64,000 nt of DNA from the NCBI RefSeq assembly GCF_000430725.1, contig NZ_KE387212.1, positions 137,870 through 201,869 of the forward strand, in the 5' to 3' direction. This DNA comes from Azohydromonas australica DSM 1124. GTDB lineage: Bacteria > Pseudomonadota > Gammaproteobacteria > Burkholderiales > Burkholderiaceae_C. The translations under genes and the position numbers were made by a program. The notes under the pieces are model-generated. The model made no database searches. It had not been told where the DNA came from and worked only from the letters and a program-made list of their open reading frames with translations. Positions 42,848-51,660 of this stretch are shown here, in pieces; the first letter of the stretch is position 1, and every line of letters begins with the position of its first letter.

Positions 42848-43843
42848 ATGAACACGACCAGCAACGCTCGGCGACAGTTCCTGCACGCATCGGCGGCGGC
42901 CCTGGCCGCCTCGGTGCTGCCCGGACGGGCACTGGCGCAGGACTACCCCAGCCGCCCCGTCAAGCTCCATGTCGGCTTTTCGGCCGGCGGGCTCACGGAT
43001 GTGCTGGCCCGGCTGACGGCGACCTACCTGGGCCCCAAGCTGGGCCAGACGGTGGTGGTCGAGAACAAGACGGGCGCCGCGGGCAACATCGCCACCGAAT
43101 ACATCAGCACGGCAGCACCAGACGGCTACAACCTGCTGTTCTCCTCGGTCGGCCAGATCGTGGTGTCGCCACACACCGTCGGCAACATGCGGGTCAGCCC
43201 GCAAAACGACCTGAGCCATATCTCCATGGTGGGGGAGGGTGACTTGATCCTGACCGTCAGCGCCCAGGTCCCGGCCCAGGACGTTCAGCAGTTCATCGAG
43301 TACGTGAGGAAGAACCCCGGCAAGGTGTTCTACGCGGACTCGGGTGCCGGTGGAAACCTGCACCTGTACATGGAGTATTTCAACCTCCTGGCCGGCCTGC
43401 AGATGACCGGCGTGCACTACCGGGGCACGGCGCAGCTGATGCCTGATCTGGTCAGCAATCAGGTGCAGATGAGCCTCAACGCCTATCCGGCGATCGAGGC
43501 ATATCTCCAGAAAGGACTGCTGCGCCCGCTGATGATCGTGGGCAGGCAGCGTGAGCCCAAGCTGCCGCAGGTTCCCACGGCTGCCGAAGCCGGGATGCCA
43601 CAGCTCGAGGTCTGCACCAACTGGTTCGGCGTGCATGCGCCCCGCAATCTGCCGGAGTCAATCCGCCAGAAGGTTCAGCTGGCATTGTCCGAGGCGGTCA
43701 AGCTCGATGCCATGAAGACGGCGCTGGCGGCGCAGTCGATCCGCCCTGTGGGCAGCAGTCCTGCGGAGTTCATGGCGCGTATCGCGGCCGACTCGGCCGC
43801 GTTCGAGAAGGTCGCGCGCACGGCCAAGATCCAGGTGTCCTGA
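42848..43843 (+). CDS. Bug-family tripartite tricarboxylate transporter substrate-binding protein
   Basis: The fifth Bug receptor, 331 residues. Its signal region NARRQFLHASAAALAASVLPGRALA has a twin-arginine look (RRQFL), so Tat export is possible, unlike most other Bug proteins here. The family core is DYPSRPVKLHVGFSAGGLTD, then VVVENKTGAAG and GVHYRGTAQLMPDLVS. CAGGAGACA lies upstream of the ATG. The next gene follows after 3 bp. As first gene of a catabolic operon it may bind that pathway's substrate. No TctAB genes are nearby. Confidence 0.92.
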   Translation: MNTTSNARRQFLHASAAALAASVLPGRALAQDYPSRPVKLHVGFSAGGLTDVLARLTATYLGPKLGQTVVVENKTGAAGNIATEYISTAAPDGYNLLFSSVGQIVVSPHTVGNMRVSPQNDLSHISMVGEGDLILTVSAQVPAQDVQQFIEYVRKNPGKVFYADSGAGGNLHLYMEYFNLLAGLQMTGVHYRGTAQLMPDLVSNQVQMSLNAYPAIEAYLQKGLLRPLMIVGRQREPKLPQVPTAAEAGMPQLEVCTNWFGVHAPRNLPESIRQKVQLALSEAVKLDAMKTALAAQSIRPVGSSPAEFMARIAADSAAFEKVARTAKIQVS

Positions 43844-43846
43844 GCC

Positions 43847-44914
43847 ATGGACAGCCATAGGGACGTGCGCATGGACGCCGGCGAGTTGCTGGCCTTCGCC
43901 GCCGCGATGTTCAAGGCCGCCGGCCTTGGCGACGCGGACGCGGGCGTGATGGCCGACAGCCTGGTCGGTGCGGACTTGCGCGGCACGCACTCGCATGGCC
44001 TCATCCGGCTGCCTTTCCTGGTAGCCCGGCTTCGCGACGGCGGAGCGAATCGCCAGGCGCGGATCAAGGTGGTCAGGGAGGCGCCCGGCACGGCGCTGCT
44101 CGATGGCGATCGCGCGCTGGGCGCCATCACGGCCACGCGTGCCATGGAAATGGCAGTGGCCAAGGCCAGGACGCAGGGCATCGGCTTCGTGGCCGCGACC
44201 AACAGCGACTTCATCGGCGCCTGCGCCCACTACGCGATGCAGGCCCTGCCGCACGACATGATCGGCGTGGCCTGGACCAACGGCTTTCCCGGCATGGCGC
44301 CCTGGGGCGGCCGGCGCAACACCATCGGCAACAACCCGATCGCGTTTGCCGCACCCAGCGGCTCGCATGGCCCGGTGGTGCTGGACATGGCGCTGAGCGT
44401 GGCTGCGGGCGGGCGCATCCGGCTGGCCGCCAAGCGCAAGGAGCACATCCCGAAAGGGTGGGTGCTCGGCCCTGACGGCGAGCCCACCGACGACCCGGCC
44501 GACCTGGCCGCCGGTGGCGCGCTGCTGCCGCTGGGCTACAAGGGCTACGGCCTGGCCGTCTTCGGCGAGATCCTGTGCGGCGTGCTCACGGGCTCGAACA
44601 TCCTGGGCGAGGTGCCGGCCTGGTTCACCGACACGGACCGCGCCATCGGCAATGGCCACATGCACATGGCCATCGACATCGCCCGCTTCATCGAGGTCGC
44701 GCAGTTCAAGCGCCGCGTGGACCTGCTGTTCGAGATGCTCAAGGCCACGCCGCGCGTGCCGGGCGTGGAGGACATCCTGCTGCCCGGGGAACGCGCCTGG
44801 CGCACGCACCAGGCGCAGCTCGTGGAGGGCATCCCGGTGCCCCGCGCGGTTGCCGACGACCTGCTGACGCTGGCCGACCGCCTTGGCGTGCCCGCCCCCA
44901 TGGCGCTGTCCTGA
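43847..44914 (+). CDS. Ldh2-family malate/L-lactate/ureidoglycolate dehydrogenase
   Basis: A 355-residue NAD(P)-dependent 2-hydroxyacid dehydrogenase of the YbiC/MdhII type, a fold unrelated to classic LDH. Typical segments are DLRGTHSHGLIRLP (catalytic His), FVAATNSDFIGACAHYAM, NTIGNNPIAFAAP and the late PGERAWRTHQ. It would oxidise a 2-hydroxy acid or reduce a 2-keto acid. It starts 3 bp after the Bug receptor, and the epimerase gene follows 25 bp downstream. The substrate may be a sugar-acid-like compound, given the epimerase and MocA-type neighbours. Confidence 0.88.
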   Translation: MDSHRDVRMDAGELLAFAAAMFKAAGLGDADAGVMADSLVGADLRGTHSHGLIRLPFLVARLRDGGANRQARIKVVREAPGTALLDGDRALGAITATRAMEMAVAKARTQGIGFVAATNSDFIGACAHYAMQALPHDMIGVAWTNGFPGMAPWGGRRNTIGNNPIAFAAPSGSHGPVVLDMALSVAAGGRIRLAAKRKEHIPKGWVLGPDGEPTDDPADLAAGGALLPLGYKGYGLAVFGEILCGVLTGSNILGEVPAWFTDTDRAIGNGHMHMAIDIARFIEVAQFKRRVDLLFEMLKATPRVPGVEDILLPGERAWRTHQAQLVEGIPVPRAVADDLLTLADRLGVPAPMALS

Positions 44915-44939
44915 CACCTGCACCTTCGTTGCCAACACC

Positions 44940-45791
44940 ATGCTCAAGCACCTGACCCTGGCCCACCTGACGCTGGGCACCACGCCACTGCAGACCATCG
45001 AGGCCGCGGCTGCCGCCGGTTTCGGCGCGGTGGGCCTGCGCATCTGCGCACGCCGGCCCGGCGAGCCGTTCGACACACCCGTGCTGGGTGTGCCCACCAT
45101 GGTGCGGCAGCTGCGCCAGCGCGCCAGCGACCTGGGCGTGCGGCTGTCCAACGTCTCGGCCTACCAGTTCTACCCCGAAGTCGGCTGGGATGACGTGGCA
45201 CCGGTCATCGACACGGTGGCCGAGCTGCAGGTACCGATCATCGTTGCCAACTGCTTCGACCCCGACACGGCCCGGTTCACCGATGTGTTCGGCCGCTACT
45301 GCGAGCGTGCAGCACAGGCCGGCATCCGCATGGCGCTGGAGTTCCTGCCCTACAGCGGCGTGCGGGACCTCGCCACGGCCTGCCGCATCGTGGCGTCGGT
45401 CGGTACGGCCAGCGCGGGCCTGCTGATCGATGCGCTGCATCTGGACCGCTGCGGCGGTGGCCCGCAGGACCTGCGCGGGCTCCCGGCAGAGCGTGTGGTG
45501 TTCGCTCAGCTGTGCGATGCCCGCCGGCCGGATGGTCCCATGACCGATGCCGAGCTGCTCGCGGAGGCCCGCACCGCGCGGCTGCCGGCTGGCACGGGAG
45601 CGCTGCCGCTGTTCGATTTCCTCGACGCGCTGCCGCCTGGATGCGAGATCGAGTACGAGGTGGCACGCGCCGACATGGCCCAACGCTCGCCGCTGGAAAA
45701 AGCCCTGGCGGCGGCGGCGGACGCCAGCCGTTTCATGGAGAGGTATTCACGGCGACACCATGCCGCCGTCACGGAAGGAACCAACGCATGA
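44940..45791 (+). CDS. Sugar phosphate isomerase/epimerase family TIM-barrel protein
   Basis: A 283-residue AP-endonuclease-2/xylose-isomerase-like TIM barrel. The start is MLKHLTLAHLTLGTTPLQTIEAAAAAGFGAVGLR. Metal-site regions are visible as LEFLPYSGVRDL and GLLIDALHLDRCGG, with a late EIEYEV carrying the terminal Glu ligand. Members act on sugars, inositols or hydroxypyruvate-like compounds. I chose the ATG at 44940, close after the dehydrogenase stop at 44914. Its stop overlaps the next ATG (ATGA). It works with the adjacent Gfo/Idh/MocA oxidoreductase in an unknown polyol or sugar-acid pathway. Confidence 0.83.
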   Translation: MLKHLTLAHLTLGTTPLQTIEAAAAAGFGAVGLRICARRPGEPFDTPVLGVPTMVRQLRQRASDLGVRLSNVSAYQFYPEVGWDDVAPVIDTVAELQVPIIVANCFDPDTARFTDVFGRYCERAAQAGIRMALEFLPYSGVRDLATACRIVASVGTASAGLLIDALHLDRCGGGPQDLRGLPAERVVFAQLCDARRPDGPMTDAELLAEARTARLPAGTGALPLFDFLDALPPGCEIEYEVARADMAQRSPLEKALAAAADASRFMERYSRRHHAAVTEGTNA

Positions 45792-46861
45792 GCGCCACGA
45801 CCACCAAGCCCCTGCGCGTCGGGGTGCTGGGCTGCGGCATGATCAGCGCGGACCATTTCACCGCCTGGCAGCGTGCCCAGGGTGCGCAGGTGGTGGCGGT
45901 CTGCGATCCGGTGCGCGACCGCGCGCAGGCCCGGGCAGACCAGTTCGGCATCGCGCAGGTCTACGACGATGCGCAGGCCATGATGGCTTCGGGCCCGCTC
46001 GATGCCGTGGACATCATCACGCCGCGCGAAACGCATGCCGGCATGGTGCGGCTGGCAGCCCGGCACGGGCTGCACGCGCTGTGCGAGAAGCCGCTGTGTC
46101 CGACCTATGGGGAGGCCGTCGAGCTGGTGCGCGAGGTGGGCGACACCATCCACGTGATGGTCAACGAGAACTGGCGCTACCGGGCCTACTTCCTGAAGGT
46201 CGCGCAATGGCTCAAGGCAGGGCGGCTCGGCACGGTCACGCAGGCACGCATCGCGCTGTGGCGTTCGAGCATGCTGCCGCGCCGGGAGGACGGCCGCATC
46301 CACGCCCTGACGCGCCAAGCCTTCCTCGCCCGCGAGGAGCGCGTGCTGATCGCCGAGTCGCTGATCCACGAGATCGACGTGGCGCGCGCGCTCTTCGGCG
46401 AGATGGAGCTCGTCGCCTGCAGCACCGGCCATGCATGCCGGGAAATCGTGGGCGAGGACAGCGCCACGCTGCTGCTGCGCGCTCGGCATGGACTGACCGT
46501 GACGATCGACGGCGTGATGACGGCTGCCGGGCACGAGACCCGCGCGCCCGACCGCATGGAGATCGCCGGGACGCGCTGCAGCGTGCTGCTCGAGGGCGCG
46601 GTGCTGCAACTCATGGGCGCCGAAGAAGAGACCCATGTCTTCGATGAGGCGCAGGTGCGGCAAGGCTGCTTCGACGCGTCGATCCAGCACTTCGTGGACC
46701 AGGTGAGGGCGGGGGGGCACTTCTGGACTTCCGCGACCGACCAGCTGGCCAGCCTGCAGCTGATGGAGCAGGCCTACCAGGCCGCGGGCCGTCCCGCGCC
46801 GCTGGCCCCGCAAGACCTTCCGCCCGTGGCGCCGCCGCGCATCACGGGTCACCTGTCCTGA
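45788..46861 (+). CDS. Gfo/Idh/MocA family oxidoreductase
   Basis: A 357-residue NAD(P)-dependent oxidoreductase. The Rossmann motif RVGVLGCGMISADHF (about residues 9-24), the catalytic EKP in LCEKPLCP, and the C-terminal alpha/beta domain (NENWRYRAYFLKVAQWLKAG) mark the family. Enzymes of this type oxidise cyclic polyols, sugars and related ketones. ATGA overlap with the epimerase gene indicates coupling. Substrate unknown; neighbours suggest an inositol- or sugar-acid-like compound. Confidence 0.9.
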   Translation: MSATTTKPLRVGVLGCGMISADHFTAWQRAQGAQVVAVCDPVRDRAQARADQFGIAQVYDDAQAMMASGPLDAVDIITPRETHAGMVRLAARHGLHALCEKPLCPTYGEAVELVREVGDTIHVMVNENWRYRAYFLKVAQWLKAGRLGTVTQARIALWRSSMLPRREDGRIHALTRQAFLAREERVLIAESLIHEIDVARALFGEMELVACSTGHACREIVGEDSATLLLRARHGLTVTIDGVMTAAGHETRAPDRMEIAGTRCSVLLEGAVLQLMGAEEETHVFDEAQVRQGCFDASIQHFVDQVRAGGHFWTSATDQLASLQLMEQAYQAAGRPAPLAPQDLPPVAPPRITGHLS

Positions 46862-46885
46862 ACGATCAACGAGAGGAGAACGAGC

Positions 46886-47575
46886 ATGGCCCTGGCCGGC
46901 AACGCCCTGGTGGCGATCTGGAACGACATCGCCCCCGAGATGCGCGAAGACTTCTTCGAGTGGCATCCGCGCGAGCACATGGTGGAGCGCCTGGGCATAC
47001 CGGGCTTCCTGCGTGGGCGCCGCTATGCGGCGGTGCAGGCCGACGTGGAGTTCCTCACCCTCTACGAGGTGGCGGGCCCGCAAGTGCTGGTCAGCGACCT
47101 CTACCGCCAGCGGCTGAACAACCCCACGCCCTGGTCCAGCAGGACGCTGCCGGGGTTTCGCAACAACGTGCGGGGCGCCTGCCGCATCCACTTCACCGCT
47201 GGCGCAGCCATGGGCGGCTTCGTGTACACGTTGCGCCTGGAGGCCGAGGAGGGCCGGGAGGAGGCACTGGTTGACGCCCTTCAGCGCCAGGTGATGCCGC
47301 GCCTGTGCGACCAGCCGCGCATCACCGCCGCGCACTTCGTCGAGAACGACGTGTCGTTGACCGGGGGAAATGCCGGCAACCAGCGCGGCCGGATGATCGA
47401 GCTGCCGCACCTGGTGGTGCTGATTGAAGGCTCGACGGCCGATGGCGTGCGCACGGCGGCGGCCCGGTTCCTGGCGCCCGAGGCCCTGCGGCCCCTGGGA
47501 GCTCGGCCAGGGATGAGCGGTGGCCTGTACCAGCTGGAGTACAGCATCCAGAACCTTGCCAGCGGGCCGCGCTGA
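46886..47575 (+). CDS. DUF4286-like dimeric alpha/beta-barrel protein of unknown function
   Basis: A 229-residue protein with two related halves of ferredoxin-like type. The first half has FFEWHPREHMVERLGIPGFLRGRRY followed by VEFLTLYEVAG and NNPTPWSSRTLPGF. This pattern of W..REH..ER..PGF..RRY is shared by EthD- and DUF4286-like proteins in degradation operons. The second half is FVYTLRLEAEEG onward. GAGAGGAG precedes the ATG. The role is not known; accessory proteins of this fold may bind or tautomerise pathway intermediates. Confidence 0.65.
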   Translation: MALAGNALVAIWNDIAPEMREDFFEWHPREHMVERLGIPGFLRGRRYAAVQADVEFLTLYEVAGPQVLVSDLYRQRLNNPTPWSSRTLPGFRNNVRGACRIHFTAGAAMGGFVYTLRLEAEEGREEALVDALQRQVMPRLCDQPRITAAHFVENDVSLTGGNAGNQRGRMIELPHLVVLIEGSTADGVRTAAARFLAPEALRPLGARPGMSGGLYQLEYSIQNLASGPR

Positions 47576-47578
47576 GCC

Positions 47579-48430
47579 ATGGGATCGCCACAACACACGC
47601 CCTGTGACGAGGGCCGTGACCGGCTGGCCGTGGTGCTGGGCGGTGCCAACGGCATCGGGGCCGCCACCTGCACCCTGCTGCGCGAGCGCGGTTGGCGTGT
47701 CGTGGTCGCAGACATCGATGTCTCGGCGGCCCAGGCGCTGGCCCGGGACATCGGTGCAGCCGCGCTGCAGCTTGACCTGTGCGATGCTGCGGCCGTCGGC
47801 CAGGCCGCTACCGCGATCGAGGAGCGCCACGGCGCTCTTTACGCGATGGTGAACTCCGCTGCGGTCTTCCAGCCGCAGCAGCCGCCGGAAACCCTGCCGC
47901 TGCAAACCTGGGACCGCATCGTCGACCTGGCCTACCGCGGCACCTATGTCGGCAATGTGGAGTTTGCGCGTCGCATGGCGGCGCATGGCGAAGGTTCCAT
48001 CGTCAACGTCTCGTCGATGGTCGGGCAGCGGCCCAACCACGGCCACGCCTACTACTCGGCCAAGGCGGCCGTGAACATGCTCACCGAAGGCATGGCGGGC
48101 GAGTGGGGGCGCAGCGGGGTCCGTGTCAACGCGGTGAGCCCCGGTTTCGTCGCCGTGCCGCGCATGGTGGCCAACATCCGGGAAGGCCGGCGCTATGCCG
48201 TATCGCCTGCCGAAGTCAGTGCCCTTGGGCGTCTCGTGGAGCCGCTGGAGGTCGCGCAGGCCATCGCTTTCCTGCTGTCCGACCAGGCGTCAGCCATTAC
48301 GGGAGCGAACCTGAGGGTTGACGCTGGCGTGTTGGCGGCCAACGGATGGGCCGTACATGGCGGTGTTCCCCAAGCCAGGCCGCGTACAGGCGGTCATGGC
48401 TTGCCTGAGGCGGGCCGCCCGACGGACTGA
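47579..48430 (+). CDS. Short-chain dehydrogenase/reductase (SDR) family oxidoreductase
   Basis: A 283-residue SDR. The cofactor motif is AVVLGGANGIGAATC (TGxxxGxG type with Gly-Ala variation). VNSAAVF replaces the usual NNAG. Active-site Ser lies in IVNVSSMVG and Tyr/Lys in HAYYSAKAAVN. The C-terminal tail after DAGVLAANGW is longer than usual. It starts 3 bp after the preceding gene and is the last gene of the Bug-led operon. It would oxidise or reduce a hydroxyl or keto group of the pathway intermediate. Confidence 0.9.
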   Translation: MGSPQHTPCDEGRDRLAVVLGGANGIGAATCTLLRERGWRVVVADIDVSAAQALARDIGAAALQLDLCDAAAVGQAATAIEERHGALYAMVNSAAVFQPQQPPETLPLQTWDRIVDLAYRGTYVGNVEFARRMAAHGEGSIVNVSSMVGQRPNHGHAYYSAKAAVNMLTEGMAGEWGRSGVRVNAVSPGFVAVPRMVANIREGRRYAVSPAEVSALGRLVEPLEVAQAIAFLLSDQASAITGANLRVDAGVLAANGWAVHGGVPQARPRTGGHGLPEAGRPTD

Positions 48431-48483
48431 CGCAGCACGCAGACGGGGCAGCCCGAACCGGAACATCCTTTCGGTGTGGGATG

Positions 48484-49992
48484 TCAGCCCGCCTCGGCCA
48501 CGCGCTCGCGGGCAAAGGCAGGCCCACCGGGCCGCGTGCGCAGGCCGTCGCGAAGATGTCGCCAGGGCAGCTGCGACGGATCGGCGATGAAGGGGCCCGG
48601 CGCCCGCACCACCAGGATCTCCTCGGCGATGGCGGCGAAGTCGGCGCGGAAGTGCACCGAGCTCTTGTTCACCAGGATCTTCATCGCCTCGGGCTCGATA
48701 CCCACCGCGCGGTACATGTTGCGGTCCAGCAGCTGCGCCTTGGCCGAGCTCACCACGATGCGCACCCCTTGCACGCGCAGGCACGACATCGGGCCGAGGT
48801 CGGCCTGCTTGCCGTGCATCATCGGCCCGCCGAAGACGAACCGGCCGTTCGACAGCGCCTCCACGCGGAAGCGCGCCCGCAGCGGCACGTCGCCGGGCAC
48901 CTGCGGGCAGCCTCCGAGCGCCAGGTCGACGAGGGCGCCCACGCCGGCGCGGTGCGCCGCCGCAGCGGCCGCGGGGTCGCAGATGAGGCCGAGGGCCGCC
49001 TCCTGCGCGTCGGCCTGCAGCAGCGCGCGCAGCAGGCCCGTGGTGTTGGCATCGCCACCGACGCCCGGGTTGTCCTGCGTGTCGGCCAGGATCACCGGGC
49101 GCCGTGCCGCAGCGGCAATGTGCAGTGCACGCTGCACCGCGGCCTCCGGTTCCTCGAAGTGCACGGCCCATTGCGCCTCAGGCCGGCAGATGCGCTCGAA
49201 CAGGGCATCCACCGCCTGCTCGATACGTCGCTTGTCCTCTCCGTACCCCCACACCACCGGCCCGCAGCCGTCGAAGTCCGAGGCAGGAAATCCCGGCGCG
49301 AATGACAAGGACAGCGGCCCTTGCGACTCCAGCCCTTCGAGCAGCTCGTACACCGCCTGCGCCGGCTGCATCATCGTCGACATGCTGTTGACCGGGATCA
49401 GGAACGGCACGCGCCGGGCCACGCGGTGTGCCTGCCGGCCGTCAAGCAGCTGCAGCAGCAGCTCTGCCGCGCGGCGTCCGGTGTCGGCCATGTCCACATG
49501 CGGGTAGGTGCGGTAGGCCACCAGGCCATCAGCCAGCGACAGCATCCGCTCGGTGACGTTGGCGTGCAGGTCCAGCGAGGCGACGATCTTCATGCCGGGC
49601 GCTGCGGCCGCACGGATGCGCGCCAGCAGCTCGCCCTCGCCGTCGTCCACGTGCTGCGCCACCATGGCGCCGTGCAGGTCGAGGTAGATGGCTTCGAAGC
49701 CGCCGCGGCCGACAGCGTCGAGGATCTCGCCGGCGATGCGCTCGTAGGCGTCACGCGTCACGTGCGCCGAGGCGCCGGCCCCGGCCCAGATCACGGGCGT
49801 CACCGTGTGGCCGTGCGCCTGCACGGCGCGCACGAAGCCGGCCACGGGGATGTTGACCTCCAGCAGGTCCAGCACCTGCGCACCGCGCGCCAGGCCGGGA
49901 AAGTCCTCCCCGCGCACGAAGTTCTCGTAGGCGGCAACGGTGGGGGCGAAGGTGTTGGTTTCGTGCTGGAAACCGGCGACGAGGATGTTCAT
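48484..49992 (-). CDS. M81-family metallopeptidase, MlrC (microcystinase C)-like
   Basis: A 502-residue M81 protein. The start MNILVAGFQHETNTFAP contains the conserved His of the zinc site. Further typical segments are DLHGAMVAQHVDDGEGELLARIR, ASLDLHANVTERM and LADTQDNPGVGGDANTTGLLRAL. The founding member, MlrC, hydrolyses linear microcystin products. Most homologues sit in catabolic operons and probably cleave amide or peptide-like substrates. I chose ATG 49992 over an upstream frame to 50037. It is downstream of a Bug receptor on the same strand (41 bp), convergent with the SDR operon. Confidence 0.88.
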   Translation of the reverse strand: MNILVAGFQHETNTFAPTVAAYENFVRGEDFPGLARGAQVLDLLEVNIPVAGFVRAVQAHGHTVTPVIWAGAGASAHVTRDAYERIAGEILDAVGRGGFEAIYLDLHGAMVAQHVDDGEGELLARIRAAAAPGMKIVASLDLHANVTERMLSLADGLVAYRTYPHVDMADTGRRAAELLLQLLDGRQAHRVARRVPFLIPVNSMSTMMQPAQAVYELLEGLESQGPLSLSFAPGFPASDFDGCGPVVWGYGEDKRRIEQAVDALFERICRPEAQWAVHFEEPEAAVQRALHIAAAARRPVILADTQDNPGVGGDANTTGLLRALLQADAQEAALGLICDPAAAAAAHRAGVGALVDLALGGCPQVPGDVPLRARFRVEALSNGRFVFGGPMMHGKQADLGPMSCLRVQGVRIVVSSAKAQLLDRNMYRAVGIEPEAMKILVNKSSVHFRADFAAIAEEILVVRAPGPFIADPSQLPWRHLRDGLRTRPGGPAFARERVAEAG

Positions 49993-50033
49993 GGGCTGGC
50001 CTCTCGGGAAGATGGGCAGGCAGAGCGGGCGCG

Positions 50034-51038
50034 TCACTGCGGCGACAGCTTGACGGAGCGCGCCATCGCGTTGAGCTTGGCGATCTCGTCGGCATAGAAC
50101 CTGGTGGAGACGGCCAGCGGCTGCGGCTTCATGGGCTGCGCGCCCGACAGCGCCAGCGCCCGGGCCACCTCCGGGGATTGCAGGGCGCGGTGCGATGCTT
50201 CCAGCAGCACGCCGGCGCGCTCGGCGGGCAGGCCGGCCTTGGTCATCACGCCCACCCAGACGGAGTGCACCAGCTCCAGCTTGTGTGGCAGGTCCGATTC
50301 CGAGATGGCCGCCACCTCCGGCAGCGTCGACATGCGGCTGTCGGAGAGCACGTTGAGCGCCTTGATGCGGCCGGTGGCCAGCAGGCCGATGGACCCGCCG
50401 AGGTTGGGCAGGATGGTGATGTCGATCTGCTGCCCGGCCAGGTCCTGAAGCATCGGCGTCGCCCCTTTGTAAGGCACGTGCATCAGGCGCGCACCGGTCG
50501 CCTGCGCCATGTACTCGGAGACGACGTGGTACATGGAGCCGTGGCCCGGGCTGCCGAAGGTCAGCGGCCGGCTGCCGGGCTGCTTGCTCGCGGCCACCAG
50601 CTGCGCCAGCGACGTGGCCGGCAAGCCTGGACGCGCCATGACTACGAGCGGGTGCGACGAGACTGGCGCGATGAGCGCCAAGTCCTCCGCCTTGTAGCGG
50701 GCCGTAGGGTTGGCCAGGGGCGCAAAGATCGCTTCGTTGGGCGAGCCCATGATCAGCGTGTAGCCGTCCGCCGGGCGGCTCATCAGGCGCTGCATGGCCA
50801 GCACGCCGAGCGCGCCCGGCACGTTCTCGATGATGACGGGCTGGCCCAGCGCCTTGGTCATGGCCGGCTCCATGGCCCGCGCCACCGCATCTGCCGGACC
50901 ACCGGGCGGGAACGCCACCAGCAGGGTTACCGGCTTGCTCGGGAAGACTTCGGCGGCCGGGGCCGGCGCGGCGGCGGCGACCATCGTGGAAGCGGCCAGG
51001 AGAAGGCCCGTCGCGCGCTGGCTCAGGAAGTGGTTCAT
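50034..51038 (-). CDS. Bug-family tripartite tricarboxylate transporter substrate-binding protein
   Basis: The sixth Bug receptor, 334 residues. A signal peptide (ATGLLLAASTMVAAAAPAPAAE) is followed by VFPSKPVTLLVAFPPGGPAD. Conserved elements are VIIENVPGALG and LMHVPYKGATPMLQDLAG. The ATG at 51038 opens the signal; the frame runs on to 51179 without signal character. It is divergent from the interrupted lysR gene with a LysR-type palindrome between them, and leads a two-gene unit with the MlrC-like peptidase. Confidence 0.92.
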   Translation of the reverse strand: MNHFLSQRATGLLLAASTMVAAAAPAPAAEVFPSKPVTLLVAFPPGGPADAVARAMEPAMTKALGQPVIIENVPGALGVLAMQRLMSRPADGYTLIMGSPNEAIFAPLANPTARYKAEDLALIAPVSSHPLVVMARPGLPATSLAQLVAASKQPGSRPLTFGSPGHGSMYHVVSEYMAQATGARLMHVPYKGATPMLQDLAGQQIDITILPNLGGSIGLLATGRIKALNVLSDSRMSTLPEVAAISESDLPHKLELVHSVWVGVMTKAGLPAERAGVLLEASHRALQSPEVARALALSGAQPMKPQPLAVSTRFYADEIAKLNAMARSVKLSPQ

Positions 51039-51121
51039 GCTCGTCTCCGATGCGGGGTGGGGTTCGAGACGATTCTTCGACCGGTCCTGTGTTCGAGCAA
51101 CAGCAGTTTTTTCACCACTCC

Positions 51122-51138
51122 GTTGCCGTTTGGGCAAC
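51122..51138. promoter_or_regulatory. LysR-type operator between the Bug receptor and the interrupted lysR
   Basis: GTTGCC-GTTTG-GGCAAC is a perfect 6-5-6 inverted repeat that contains the LysR T-N11-A pattern. It lies 22 bp before the lysR ATG, in the divergent promoter. With the regulator broken by the mobile element, normal control here is probably lost. Confidence 0.6.
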
Positions 51139-51159
51139 AGCCACGTAGGCTGCCCCACC

Positions 51160-51642
51160 ATGCCTGACATCAACCACAAGCGCCTGCGCTATTTCCGGGA
51201 GGTGCTGGAGCACCGCTCGATCCGCGGCGCAGCCGATGCGCTCAACACCGCGCCGTCGGTGATCACGCGTCAAATTGCGCTGCTTGAGGAGGAACTCGGG
51301 CTGGTGCTGTTCGAGCGGCAGGCGCGCGGCGTGGCGCCGACCGAAGCGGCGTCGCACCTCATCGACTACTGGCGCGGCTGCCAAGCCCATGAGCAGCAGT
51401 TGCTGGAGCGGCTGCGCGCCATAGGAACCATGGACGCCGGCAGCGTGCGCATCGTGGCGAGCGAAGGGTTCATCGACGGGCTGCTGCAGCAGGTGGTCGC
51501 GCCTTTCTGCGCGGAGCATCCGAAGCTGACGGTCGCTCTCGACGCGCTGCCGGTGAACGACGTCATCGAGGCCCTGGCCGAAGACGCCGCCCATATCGCG
51601 GTCGCCTACCACCCGCATAGGTCGGCCCCTCACTTGCGGTGA
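51160..51642 (+). pseudogene. LysR regulator gene truncated by mobile element insertion
   Basis: The frame encodes a normal LysR N-terminus (INHKRLRYFREVLEHRSIRGAADALN, recognition helix VITRQIALLEEEL) and about half of the first effector-domain lobe up to HIAVAYHP. It then ends abruptly in HRSAPHLR and a stop, giving 160 residues instead of about 300. The break coincides with the drop in GC content and the start of the recombinase element. The residual protein keeps its DNA-binding domain and might still bind the operator at 51122, but lacks inducer control. The 3' half is not seen within the window. Confidence 0.85.
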
Positions 51643-51660
51643 ACGACTGAAGTCGGAAAT

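Noticed and set aside
45506..48046. Open minus-strand frame of about 846 codons opposite the epimerase to SDR genes
   Set aside because: Antisense shadow of four genes with clear domains; no ribosome-binding site or domain of its own.
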